Shown one piece after another: positions 34,575 to 46,957 of a stretch of DNA of 64,000 nt (position 1 is its first letter; each line of letters starts with the position of its first letter). The stretch lies in the NCBI GenBank assembly GCA_001949185.1, contig BDGG01000002.1, positions 1,723,378 through 1,787,377 of the forward strand. Direction: 5' to 3'. The translations under genes and the position numbers were made by a program. Under the pieces are notes generated by a model. The model made no database searches, had not been told where the DNA came from, and saw only the letters and a program-made list of their open reading frames with translations. This DNA comes from Ramazzottius varieornatus. Lineage: Eukaryota > Tardigrada > Eutardigrada > Parachela > Ramazzottiidae.

Positions 34575-37500
34575 TCAGCCGCTGTCGCCCGTTCCATAAA
34601 TATCTTCGTGATATCTTTCCCCAATCTGCAAAAGTGTAAAACCCATCAGTTAGCAAAGCCTTTAAGCTCTTTTTGATTAGCTGTGCTGGCTTACTTTTAG
34701 TTTGTCCAGTAAGCCTTTGGCTTTATCTGGAGTCAGTCCGCGTTTCACGAAGGCCTCACGCAGTGCATCGGCAACACCGTGCGCCATCGTTACGCCTCCG
34801 CAGATGTAGATGTGGCCATTACGGTCCCTGACGTCGACTAGGAGTCGATCGGCCACGGCTTCCACCGTATCCTGAACGTACATCTGCAAGGAACTCGACA
34901 TGGCTATGTGATTGTCTTTAGCGGATAATCGTTGCCGTACCTTCTTGACGCCCGATTGACGCGAGACAGCCAACTGGAAATCAGCAATGATCTTGGTTCT
35001 GAGCAATAGATCAATTTCATCTTTGAAAATATGATCGATCCGGGCGTCGCGACATCCAAACATCAGTGTCACATTGGGTCTCTCCACTTTAGTCTGCTGA
35101 AGGTGCTGCCAGAATGCGCGGAAGGGCGCAATGCCGGTGCCGGCACATATCAAGTAGACCGGAGTTGATGGATTGTCCGGCATGTAGAAAGAAGGGGCGC
35201 TAAAATCAGCAATACGTTCATCAGCTCGCTTTGTTCGACAGCAAAACCAAAATTAGCTTTTTCGGAAAAAGCGAAAAGAGCTGAATTGAAGACAGAACGT
35301 CGGGTGCCTGAGGTGGCATTGGCCCTACTCGTACAACGATTATGGCGCGCAAAATGGACCTGGAAATGCGGCAGACCCTACGCTTCGTGAGCGGACGGTT
35401 CTGGTTTCGAACCTCGGATCCGCCACTTTTGCCTGACCGAAACTCAAACTTTGTGGTTTTCACATTGAATTTGGACTACCCGTTATACTTTTCTGTACCG
35501 TGGTTCGCTTCAGGAGTACGAAAAAGTGCTGGCTTTTTTTCGGTCTGTATTTAAGGCTGAAAGGCTTTTGCCGTGGGTGGTGGCGTACCTGCGGACGAAG
35601 AAGAGACAGCCACTCTTCGAAGGGAGGTTGTTCAGGTAAGTGGTGCACAAGCCATGGTGCACCGGACCTTGTCCATTCTGCGTTCTGAACGACACGATAC
35701 CGACGGTCAGATCGAAAGTCTGCTCTTTGGTCAGCGGGGACGAACTGACCGAATAATATCTCGGCTGCAGAAGCGGCAGTTCCAGGAGCAGCAAGGTCGG
35801 ATCCGCCTCCACCGATGGGAACTCCTGCAGGACTTCCAGCAGGGAAGGCCAGTTGAAGGCTCTCCATGCTTGATACTTTTTCGAGTCTTTACCCAACTGC
35901 CTCAGCCGCTTCTGCTGGCTTTTATCACTAGCCAGGTCTCCAAGATGCGCCAGAAGGGTTTGCGAGGGTGGCGTGGTAATGTCGAGAAACGCGGCAAATA
36001 GCGTGGATAATGGCATGATGGGTAGACGCTTGACTACCTTCCACGACGCCTCGTCGTTCTCGTCGATAACGTCGTCGTAATCAGAGTCTAGTACCATGAC
36101 TTCTAGCTGGACGGGCCGCTGACCGGTGCGAGTCTCAATGTCGAGGCGCTTGAGCAAGCTGGTCACTGTGGCCATGTCGTTTTGAGCAAAGATGGCGACG
36201 TGGTCGCCTGGTATGTACGACACCGGGGTTTCGCTTCGGAACTGTACCAGGATGGTCTGTCGGTCGGAGGAAGGACTTTGTAGCTGCTTCCGACCGAGAA
36301 GTTTTCCTACTTGCACTTTCTTGTTGTGTAAGCGACTCAGAGCTGCAACCGAAAGACAACAACAGTGGGACGTCAACCATCTGAGAAAGGAATCACAGTA
36401 CGAGGTAGATGCCATAATTTGGGCAAACTGTAAATATGCGATGCTAGTGAGGCACGACGCCGGTCCGGTTTCACTGCGTGCACAATGGGGGTGCATTGTC
36501 ACGCGTGTGTCCGTACTGCGAGATAGCATCGAATATCTAGAGTAGCTGTTTCCCGGACGTAATTCGGGTAACCCATATCTCTGCACCTGTCATGCCTACA
36601 TGTGTACGCACTTTCTTTTAGTTTTGTAAGACAGAAGAATCGCTTTCATAAAGCTTTCAATCGGTTTATCAGACTGCAGTGCCTGAACTTTTGCATTACC
36701 CGTGTTGTGTCCGGAAAATGAGTATGTCCGAATTATGTTTTCTACCTCGTATGTGTACGAAAACATCCGTTTTTCCATTCCGGACATTTCCTTAAGAAAC
36801 AGACTTACATTTTTGAATAAGTTTTGCAGGTCTTTGAACAACTCGTCATCCAACGCGCGCTCAACCTGTACACTTGTCCAAGGCAGACACATGACTTCCG
36901 TCAAATTTCCGTTTTATTTTGAGACAAAGGCGGAGGTGTAAAAAAATGTGGTAGTATCAATCAACCAGTACAGCGGAACAGTTTTGAGGAGCTGGTTTGT
37001 CCGGAATGGAACGTGGGTGTGAGGGAAGCATAAAATTGATGCGAGAATGCTGGGAATCTGAAGACTCATTAAGTTTATGGAAAAGTTATTTACCGGAACG
37101 AATGTCTTCGTTGACTGGTGCAGACTTGAAGCCCAACCGGAATTTGCCTTTACTCCAGCCAGCCCCACTATTTTTGCCATTCTTGAAATTTACACCGTTG
37201 GTTTTGCTGGAGGAAGACTTGGCGGGTGGCGCACTGATACCGAAAGCTTCGCAGGCCGCAGACAAGATTTCCAGGGACCATTCTTTGAAGGACTGGTCTT
37301 GACCGTTCAGCTCGTCACCTGTATGCATAGGCAAGATACGCTTGCCGCCCAGATTGAATAGGCATTCGTCGACGTAATGAGCGAACGCGCAGTAGTGCGG
37401 GTAGGATGTTGAGCCCAGTCCGAAAACGGCAAAACTGTGGGAAAATAAAATTCTGACACACCCGAAATGTTCAAGAAATCTGAAAATCTGAAAATTAGAC

Positions 37501-40500
37501 TGGAAAATAGAAGGCCGCCAGACAAAACGCACGGTACAAGGTCGTTGTCTCAAGTGGCGCATGCGATCATACAGTGACAATGAAAACGTGCGCCAGTTAC
37601 AGAAAAGTTCTTATACGATCTGTTAACCGATCTCTCAAATACGTATTGCGCCAAAGACACTTTGCTTACTGGATATTCCTCAATATTCCGCTCGAATCTT
37701 CCGCCTTGCCAGTTTGCGATTTCCGGCGGTTGGGTTTCTTCACGGCGTCTTCGATTCTGATGTATGACTCCGTTCGACTCCTGAGAACGTGTTCATAATC
37801 GAAATGCAATCAGCGTTTTATTTCCACATTGTAAATTAATCAAATGTTTCGCGGCGTTTGCCTTACCAGCGACGTCCACTTCGTTTCGGAGTAGATAAAG
37901 AAGAAGCATCTTTGCCGCCCGCAGTTGATCCACTTGATCCAGACATCTGGTGCAAGGCTGCTGCAAACTCTTTTCCGTTCTCGGGTGGGTCGCCATTGCC
38001 GAACGTACTGGTGATCACCAGAACCAATTGCTCATCCTTCAGATTCTGTACGTCGTACTCGTTAGCCGCGACGACGTTGACATCAAAGACCTACAGCGTT
38101 GCCAACTCACTGCGCGACTTGGGCACAAACTACGAAATATGAACCGTGTCTGGTAACATCAGTTCTTTCATACCTTTTTGAGAACGTCACCCATCATGAG
38201 GGCGAACTTATTGGACTTTCCAGTTTCGGAAGCGTAAATGACCGTGGCGCGAACTTTGTCGGCAGCAGAGAGCTGTAGCTGCGGAACCTGGCTGGACCGG
38301 CTCGACCCCTGTCTATTCTGCAAGGTAGAAACGCCATCAATGACACTTTTCTAGCCGGTAGTTTCATCTGAGGTACGATACGAGGCTGTTAAGAGAGCCC
38401 TACAGATTTAGCGCTGGAACTTGTGCGGACTACCGGCTGCGCCAGTTTCTTGTCACGCCAGACATGATGCCTGTAGGGAGGGTCTTGGTACTCGTAGCTG
38501 GGAGTCAGACGGTACTCGATCATCTCTTGATGGAAGACTGGTAGCAAACTACCCCCCAACGGTGGTACAATCCAAATCTACGATGGATTACACACTATTT
38601 GCAGGTTTAGACCGCATGCAGTTTAGTCATGACATACCCAATCGGCTGGACACCCTCCTCGCAATCGCTGTAACAAACGCAGATCAAATGTTCATGAACC
38701 AAATCCAGCCTGGAATTTAGGTAGCGGTACTGCACTACCGGCTATCCTCACCTGTTCGTTCTGAAGATGTGTCATGAAGGAGTCCGATATGGAATGATGG
38801 TCGGAAATGGTCACTTTTGCAACTTGCTGAGACAATCAAAAAGATTCATGAAACCAAGACCGAGATACTTCGCTGCACTTAAACAGGCAACTGTACCTGG
38901 AAGCTATAGAGAACAGCGCGGTTGACCTCAAGGAACGTCTGATCTTTCCACAAAGAGGACAGCTTGCTGGTATCGAAGCCAAAGACACTAGCCAAGTCTT
39001 CCAAGAGGTTGTAGCGGTTGGCGTCACAGAAGTCACGCGCGACCTCGGTTTGCAAGTACCACCCTGAAACACAAAACGCCTGTTGAAGCCTCGATGTCTA
39101 GTCGGTATACGGGTACGGGTAACATTACGTACCACTAAAAGCACATGCCGGAAAAATCTGGCCGCCAATGTCCAGAAACATGTTGGCTACTGCTGGCAAA
39201 GCGTACCATCTTAAACCCATTTCCGCAAACTCTGGATACCTGAAGAAAAGGGTGGTTGACTGACTGGCATGATCATTTGACGAAACGAACGGTATACTCG
39301 GGGTGAGCGAGGTCAACTTCCAGAACGGCATCTTTGGGGATCTCAAAGTACTGCGGGTCTTGACCATTTGCTTGCAGAACTAAGGGAAGGACGTCAAAAC
39401 GTCCACCGGGTCCGTGCCATCCTAATCTTTGACAAACCTATGGTGTAAAACAAATCACTTGATTTTTCATTGAAAGAATGACAAGCAATTTTTGCTCTGT
39501 TGACATAACAATAATCACAATAGCACAAGCCATCGAGCGGCGCGTGATGTAAGTGACTAGCAATAGCTGAAACAGCATCTGCAGAAACTGACCAGCCAAA
39601 CTTGAGTAACAGTTTTGACATCAGCGTTTCTCACAGGTATCGGTGTCAGTCACTGTAAGTTTGTTACGACCCACCAGATGACACACCTTTCCCCGTCGGA
39701 AAACAGGACATTCATTATAGCAACGGAAATTCCGTACCTCGGTAAATTCCACGTTGGCAGGATCTCCGACGATGCTGCCGTCGGGCATTTTATACCCGGC
39801 ATAGCGAACGAGCTGGGCATTCCAGATGCGAAAGTCGTCTTCTGGGCCGTTCATGCGTTGTCGGAACAAAGTACAGGCGGAGCGGAGGTTACCTCCGTTC
39901 GTAGCGTAACGAATGTGCTTGACCAGAACGTCGAACATTTTCTTCGGGGTATCGCAATCTCGGCCATCGAAAAACTGCAGTAAACCCAGCAGTCAAGATT
40001 TCCTACTCGCCCTAGAAAACCCGCGATGAAATTACCTGAAGATTTGACCACTGAATACGGCCAATACAGCGTTGGGCGTTGCGCCAAGCTGTTCTAGCAC
40101 CGAAGTACAGTTCGGGCGGTTCGAACTCGTAGGATCCCTTGGACAAGATGTCGTTCTCTACGTCTGCCCATCGTTCCCTGTGTGCCGAACTATCCAGCCT
40201 GCAAAAAGAAACCGAATTTGAGGTCCCTTGAATGAGACGCAAAAAGATCGGGTAGGTCTAAGAACAATTCATAACAACAATCTCCTGTTTTTGCCGGCTG
40301 GCGCGGATGGTTAATGACATCGTTGTGGGTTAGAATTAGAGCGCTATATGATCGTTTTCGAACTCAGCACCTCGGAGGCTCAGACCTCTTCATAATAAGA
40401 CCAGAAGTAAGCTTACTGCTTGATATTCTCAAAGTACTGCTTGAAGAAGTCCTTGGTCTCTCGCAGAACCTCCTCTTGAGTACGGTTGGGGATACCGACT

Positions 40501-41693
40501 GGCTTGTCGGATTTCATCAGCGAAGCTGCGCACGTTGTTGCATCGCATTCCACACGCTACAAGGAATAAATAATGTAGCTACACAGTGAGAAGTCAGAAA
40601 CGTAACCATCTTGAAGTTTATAATGATACGTTAGCTCACATTGCGACTTTTGTAGTGAAGGGTATCGACGATGGTTTTCCCGTCCAGCACATTGATCAGC
40701 TCCATAGGTTCCTGCGGGGTTTCTTTGTTTGAGCCCGCTGAGCTGGAAGATTTTGCAAGCTTTACAGGCTGACTGTCGGCGTTCCTTTTAGAGACCTGCA
40801 TCGAGCGCGGGCCACCATTTGTGACGGGTGCCGGTCTCCGGTCCGTAAATGCCCGCCCATTGCCTGCATCCTCCTCTGTGTCTTCCTCTGTTTCCGGAAT
40901 AGCATTCCGTCCGTCGCGGAAAACGTTGCGCTGTCGCGGAGGCTGTCTGGAGGAGTCTATGCGGACCAACGTAAGATTACTAAGTGACCCGAGTATCATT
41001 CAAGATCATAAATCAACTTAAATCAAAAAATCCTAAAATTCCATTCCAGTCTGAAGGAAATTTACCGATCGACTTCCCTAAACCGGAAGGCTAGCGAGAT
41101 TTTCGTCGTAATAGAGTTTTCTCATTCAAAACCTTATTACCGTGATTGCCGTTTGTGAAAGACTTGCTCGATCTGACAGCTGTCTTCCCAAAACCATTTG
41201 AGGATCGCTGTAACTGGGACCCACGAGCTTGCGGTTGATCGTCCTCGTCGTCGTCATCGTGATCCGATAAGTCCGATTCCTGAAAAATGGTGTGTCCCTG
41301 CTTGCCTTTCTTGACTTTCATCCGGCCCCGAAGGCTACTCAATAGATCCATCTTGGCTTGTTCGGTAGCTTCCACCGTTTCGTAGTCAAGGATGGAGAGC
41401 TGCGAGTCCAGCCGACCGCGTTTCGGCGGGCCTTTCAGCATCAGCGAAACCCGTTGACCAGTCGGAATCTGATCGACCAACCGTAAAATCTGATCGAAGG
41501 TCAGGTCTTCAACGTCGACGGAATTGACTGCGCTGATATGATATCCCACTCCGACCACCACCGGATCGCCGCCGGGCGCGGCTCCGGAGACCACTGCTCG
41601 GTCATTCTCGGCTCGCAGCAGGAAGCCAAACGGTCCTGGCGAGCTTCGCTTGGTCACCCGTAACTCGATCACATTATAGGCATCGCGATCCAT
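34575..41693 (-). CDS. NOS: Nitric oxide synthase, PDZ-containing (nNOS-like)
   Basis: Makes NO and citrulline from arginine with haem, tetrahydrobiopterin, FMN, FAD and NADPH. Nineteen exons in phase (41693-41141 down to 34625-34575) give 1410 aa, close to nNOS. An N-terminal PDZ domain (about residues 8-92; PFGFLL as carboxylate loop) leads to the zinc-site Cys pair ECDATTC (about 294/299). The oxygenase domain has the haem Cys in RCIGRIQW (about 381), the GGCPADW substrate region and WFAV-type interface SSLWKDQ. The FMN domain has YASETGKS and [10 protein letters not shown]; the FAD/NADPH domain has RYYSVSSSP and [10 protein letters not shown]; the C-terminus is [13 protein letters not shown]. 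Exon 6 is a 16-base micro-exon (39686-39671) encoding VCHLVG. The calmodulin-helix region between oxygenase and FMN domains does not look canonical. Confidence 0.95.
37545..37605. repeat. Palindromic GTGGCGCA repeat (NOS intron 15)
   Basis: CTCAAGTGGCGCATGCGATC ... AACGTGCGCCAGTTAC. Well-preserved arms with a roughly 20-base loop. Confidence 0.75.
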
Positions 41694-44235
41694 CTTTTCG
41701 AAAAACTACACAACGTCGCACAGGAGAGTGAGGGAACTTTCCGCGGACATCACGTCTCGGAATTGTACGCTGGGGTTGCTACTCTGCACATATATCTTCA
41801 GTGTTTGGGGCAAGAGTTGATTGAACGTAAATGAATCGGATGAGAAGATGAATAGGAATGCTGATTAAGGTTTTCGGGGTTGGGGGCGACGTTTGTGCGA
41901 ACAGAGGACACGGCATTTGTTGTCGTTTGATAAGTGCTTACAACCATGATGATGAAGGACCAACTACGTTTCGCAAGTGGTTGTTTCTCATAAGACAGAC
42001 CCATCAGCGGAAGCTTTCGATCTGCTCTTTGTCACAGATGATCTGCTGATTTTAAATAACAATATGAGCACGCTTTTGACCGCCTACAGTAAACACTTCT
42101 CAAGCGACTGTGATAACAACGCCAATGGTCGCGTAACACGTGCGCATGCAGGTTCCGCTCTGTCAAATCCATTCTCACAGTACCACGGTCCTTCTACAGC
42201 ATGAGAATACAGACACCAGAATACCGACGTCCAAACAATGTCAGAATTCTGGTACATGTATATAAACTCAACTGCATTTGGTGCATTTTCATGATGCAGC
42301 TCGTCACCGTCGCCGTTTGCTTCTCGGGCAGTCTTCGTCTTGGCTGCCTCTGCCACTGTCCCCGTCGGGAGGTTTTCCTGTCCCATTGGCCATGGCACAT
42401 GAGCTGCAGTGGGCAGGTTGCGGCCCACGCGCTCACTTCGCTACGCCGCGATCAGCTGATCGGTGGACGATCGCATTTCTACTTGTGTGCGCGTCTGACT
42501 CACGAGGGCGGGACGACTGAGTTCAGAATGACACGCCTTTTCACGTTGCTGTTTCTCCTACAAGAGTTGTGGCCAGAGTTCCAAAATTCTACACAAAGTG
42601 CGAAATGAAAAAGTGCGTAAACCGAAACTTTGGCAAAGCAAGGTGGGTGGTTTAACACTCTGCGTACGACCGTCCTTTTTCTGTATACAATCACTCAGTT
42701 CTATTCACCTTCCAGTTTCAGCTTTAGGTCTTTCGGGTCTGGGTCTTTTTGTTTGCGTGTACCTCGGTCTTCTCACCAAAGCAACACTAATGACCAGCGG
42801 TCAGCAAAACCCCAGCACGCTGGAAATTTTTTCTACGGTTTCGAGTGGTTTTGGTGAAATTTGGTGTTTCGTCTCTTCGCACGAGACACGTGCACGGTAT
42901 TCCCTTAGGAAAACTGCAGCACTGGGGACAGTCTTATCTATCGAAGCCAAGGCTGGGATAAATTTTGTAGTCATCAGTGCGGTCAGAAGAAAATCAAGAC
43001 GAACAGTTCTCCCTTTTGAGATTTAACGTTCATGGCCTGCCAGTTATCCGAATTTTGAAATTTCGAAAATTGCCTATTGGTTGGACCAGCCCCCGCAACA
43101 CGCTACCAGCCAATAAAATTCCTGTATACACGAAGAGAACGGTAGTATTCTGCAAACATGAAAACGGTCGTGCTGAAAGTGTCGAGAAACTTGGGCAGGA
43201 CTTTTCAATGAAATAATTTCGGCACACACGAGCCCTACACACTTGTCACCTATGCCCTATTCGAATCAAAAAGAACTGAATTTTTGAGCTAAAGAAGCAT
43301 CGAATATGCTGTTTTCATGTTTTTAAAAAGAGCTTTTTCTGTATCTGAAAACAAGCAGTTTTGGAAACCGAAATGATGTTTGTTCAGTATCAGAAAAGGT
43401 TCGAATTGTCTGTTCTTTTAAGCAGAAAAATGGCGTGATTCAGGCACAGATTTCACTGTTTTTCTCAGCTAAAGCAAAAACGAAAAACATGATTTCCGGT
43501 GAAAAATTCATTTCCTCCGAAACGAACCAAAACCGCGCAAAAACTTCGTAAAACACCGCACTACGACAGGTATGAAACTGCATTAAATTTAGCGAAAAGT
43601 TCGACAAAGATCGCAGAAAGCCAAAATACATGGAAAACTGGAAATCGTGGATTCAGTCTCACCGTGTCGAGTTCGAACCAATCTTAAGTATGCCACAACA
43701 CGGGCAAGAACAGATAAGATATGCAAAGACAAGTTAGGAAGGTTATGTCCCGGCTGCAGATGGGTTGACCTGTGGACAAGAAGCAGTGATCATTCATCAA
43801 GCAGCAGGAATATACGCCAGCCGACATCAAAATTCCATAGAAAAGCAAAATATTCCAAGGAGCAAATTCAAAATGGCCGCCTGCTCAAAATAGAAGTACT
43901 GAATCAAGCCAGGCTCGATTGATTCAAGCCAGGGAAATTGCCAGCTGTACCAGTGAGGCTCCGCCTCCATCCGTTTTCTGTCTGGCCTAAGCTTTCTTAA
44001 CACCCTGGCGACCAAGGTAGATACGCAGTGTCCCAGCGTACAGTAGAACTGCTATGAAAAATTCTGTCTGGTGTTCTTGCCGGTGGAACTGTCTCCAACT
44101 TATAAGCTTACTATTTTCCGCAAGCTTTCTTGTTGAGATGTTATTCCCGAGTGCGATGAAATATCCATCAGGTCTTCATTACACTGCCCAAACTACAGAC
44201 TATTCCGGTTCCATCCAGATTTGTTGTTTCTCACA

Positions 44236-44243
44236 TATAAAAG
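44236..44243 (+). promoter_or_regulatory. Candidate TATA box
   Basis: TATAAAAG is a strong TATA match. An initiator-like TCATCACT lies about 28 bases downstream. The first ATG downstream on this strand that opens a hydrophobic N-terminus is at 44347. Confidence 0.35.
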
Positions 44244-44346
44244 GGACAGGCAGCTAGGCTGTTCATCACTCCGTCGGCCTGTTCATCAGATTCACCCGGT
44301 CATCCCCGTCCGTCAATGTCAGTACGTACCCAGGTTTGCTCTTTCC

Positions 44347-44448
44347 ATGACTACTCCTAAAGGTTTCCTAAAGGTTCTAGCTGTAACGTTAATGTTATCA
44401 ATGGGACTGGCCAAACTGAACCTTGCGTTTTTCTTGGCAGTGAAATAA
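44347..44448 (+). CDS. Possible micro-ORF or first exon with signal-peptide-like start
   Basis: A 33-codon frame begins MTTPKGFLKVLAVTLMLS, i.e. a basic residue followed by a hydrophobic run like a signal peptide, and stops at 44448. It sits about 100 bases downstream of a TATA box. No homology is recognised and no following exon was identified, so it could be chance. Confidence 0.2.
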   Translation: MTTPKGFLKVLAVTLMLSMGLAKLNLAFFLAVK

Positions 44449-45038
44449 ATTTCGGTTTGCTGACTATGCAGTGATAGTTAGAGGGTGGACAGTGTAAGTA
44501 AGGGGCAGCGTACAGTACTTGTCTGGAGAAGCTTGGACAGAACGAATCACTCCATATATGGACTGCGCAACATGAGACCCAACTAGCGGCAGTTTCATGT
44601 GAGCGAAACAAAGTGATATGGGATCAACACAAGGTCGTCAGCTGGTGCCTCCTGCTTCCCGCTGATTAACCTTCACGCGTCTCGCTATTGCGAGATCCCC
44701 AAACTCGAACGGTATTGACCAGAGATCAAGTGTCGATCCTTTCCACAAGGGGAAACACTTGTGCCATGTGGTTTCAATTAAGAGAGCTTTTCAGGAACAG
44801 CTAGGCACTCTCCAGAGCAAACATTCAAACAATTCGGAATGATCGGACAGTAAGTGTGCTTGCGCAGTACGATCGAAAACACACGGAAATACATCTGAGG
44901 CAGGTATGTGTGAGCAATCCTTCCTTATAAATAAAGGGAATCCCAAAATTCAAAGCCGTTTTTTCGTGCTTTACTCGCGTGCAGGCATCTTCGAAGCTCG
45001 GCTTCTGAGTTAGGAAAGTTCTAGCAGTACAGATTTGC

Positions 45039-46867
45039 ATGCTCCTCCGAACTAATATTATGGCGTTAGAGCCGGATCAAGCGCTCATTCATATGGTAAC
45101 CGATGTTATTAGCGAAAGTCACTTGTCCTACCTTCGTTTTTCTGGGCTGTATCCGTCATCATGGAGAGTTGCCAGAATGGGCAAAAGCCATTCGAAACCG
45201 TCATGGGCGTTGATTTGGACGCACTGTGTTGCGGTTCTCATTTCCGCATTGGCGGTTGTAAGCCTGACGGATTATACAATGTAAGTGACTGGCTCTGTTG
45301 TACACAACAGTAAGGGTTGCGATACCTGAGTATGTAATACTTTACTGAATGTCGAGATTTGCTTGATAGGTATTTCATAAAAGACATAGCCAAGATGGAA
45401 TTCTTTCGTTTTATGACCTTCACACTTCGCTTAGCCTTGACCGAACAAACGGTCAGTATCTTTGTTATTTTCATATGGAAACGACGAGAAATATCGGAGC
45501 TGCTGCTGGACATGTCGCGGATTCTGACCTGGATGGAAAAGAGGTATTCATTGCGTTTGAGGCGTATTCGAAACGTCAGCGCCCTCCTGGCTTTCATCTG
45601 GATCGGTTTTTGGCTGGGTGTTCACGTGATCGGATATATTACGTTCCAAATACAGGAAGACCTTTCGACTTTGTTCGGTTTCACTAGGCAAGCTCGCTTT
45701 CTTTCCTTGGTTGGTGCGCAGGTTCCAGCTTACGTGGATGACATTGTGGGCGGAGCCACTCTCTTGATCAATACTCACACTGAATTGGTGGCAGCAACCT
45801 TTGTATATTCGATTATTGCTTTGATGATCACTGGATTTACACACGTGCTACAAGATCTGCAGAAGGTTGCTATTCTTCCATCCGAGAAGGAGCAAGTGAT
45901 AGCTGTGCAGAAAGCATGCCGGCTGTATTTGAGATTTCGAACACTGACTGCCAAGTTTAACAAGTGTTTCGCTCTTTTGTTTGCAATATTCTTTAGTCGA
46001 GACGTCTGGTCTTTTCTGGTCGTTTACGCCGTTGCGCTAAGGATAGACAAGCTGCAAGGTCCCGAGGAAAGCCAGCACATGTTCGAGTACCGTAAGAAGA
46101 AAGATTTCGATCACGGCCGACATGATATCATTGTTGGCAGCATCGGTTTGGGCAATGCCGCGTTGAAGCATCTGCTGTGTCTTTACTGCCATATAACCGT
46201 AAGTCTAACGACAGGTTTACAAGGTATAAAAACGATGCATGATGTGACCGGTTTGTGTTTTGAGCTAAATTTATCATTCGTTCAATTTCAAATAGATCGT
46301 TATTTTAAGCCGCGCACTTTTCTAGCCAGCAACCGAGAAAACTGTGCCACTTAGAAGAACGATCACTGCGAGATTGTTTGTCGGTCTGGCAAATCTATTA
46401 ATCTATCAACGACAGAAAGCTAGTCATGGTCTTGTGCCTAGGTTCGAGACATAGTTATGGTCTTGGAGGAGTTGGAAGACAAGATCGAATCGCAAGATGT
46501 CCAAGCAGAAGTCACGGAGATGCTGAGCAAAATTCAATCGTGCAGTGGCGCCATCTCGGCTGGCGGCGTTCACATTACCACTGAATCTGCAATGGCTGTG
46601 CGTGATGTCACTCTTCGCAATCCGATGTTCCTAACGCTTACTTCTACTTGGTTTTGAGCGGGTGATTGCCACTGTTTGATGACACTAGCATCTTTCTTTT
46701 CATCACAGGTACTCGGTATGCTAGCGAGCTATGCTGTCATAATCTACCAGACGCGCGACGCAGCTCTTGGTGACCAAGAATACGCGAAGAAGACGGACCT
46801 ACCGCAACTGGCCGAAATGATACGTGGCCTTATGCAAAATACCTCCACAAGCGATATAAAATTTTAG
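45039..46867 (+). CDS. Gustatory-receptor-like seven-helix chemoreceptor
   Basis: Multi-pass membrane protein of 461 aa from exons 45039-45280, 45370-46198, 46442-46597 and 46709-46867. Hydrophobic segments recur through the protein (for example AVLISALAVVSL, LLAFIWIGFWLGV and FVYSIIALMIT). The last exon carries SYAVIIYQ, which fits the TYxxxxxQ signature in helix 7 of the insect gustatory receptor/GRL superfamily. The preceding segment (ISAGGVHITTESAMA) aligns with the usual F-x-A-G-x-x-x-x-x-x-x-L run before helix 7. Three introns near the C-terminus with phase-0 boundaries are also typical of this superfamily. The rest is too diverged for confident assignment by eye. Probably a ligand-gated ion channel in sensory cells, ligand unknown. 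Confidence 0.6.
46308..46360. repeat. Degenerate GTGGCGCA palindrome (GR-like intron 2)
   Basis: GCGCACTTTTCTAGCC ... AAACTGTGCCACTTAGAAG resembles the repeat with diverged arms. Confidence 0.4.
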
Positions 46868-46957
46868 CACAGAATAGCGTCAACATCTCCTATCATAATA
46901 TGCGTGCAAATTAGTGTGGATACTCTAAAGCCTCATGATCAGTGGAATTCGAAACTC

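Larger units (their letters stand above)
41694..45038. other. Intergenic, NOS to GR-like gene
   Basis: A 3.3 kb spacer flanked by divergent genes. One TATA box with a short downstream frame is listed separately (44236-44448). A TATATAAA lies at about 42259, only about 25-30 bases from the next ATG, which is too close to be convincing. AT-rich sequence at 43250-43650 contains no recognisable gene. Confidence 0.45.

Noticed and set aside
36809-36900. Open stretch with acceptor-like and donor-like ends in a NOS intron, possible extra exon
   Set aside because: Joining 37094 directly to 36342 is in phase and aligns with NOS without a gap; including the stretch breaks the frame.
42259-42608. TATATAAA followed by an ATG and a 104-codon frame
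   Set aside because: The ATG is only about 25-30 bases from the TATA box, leaving no 5' leader, and all frames around it are open because of base composition.
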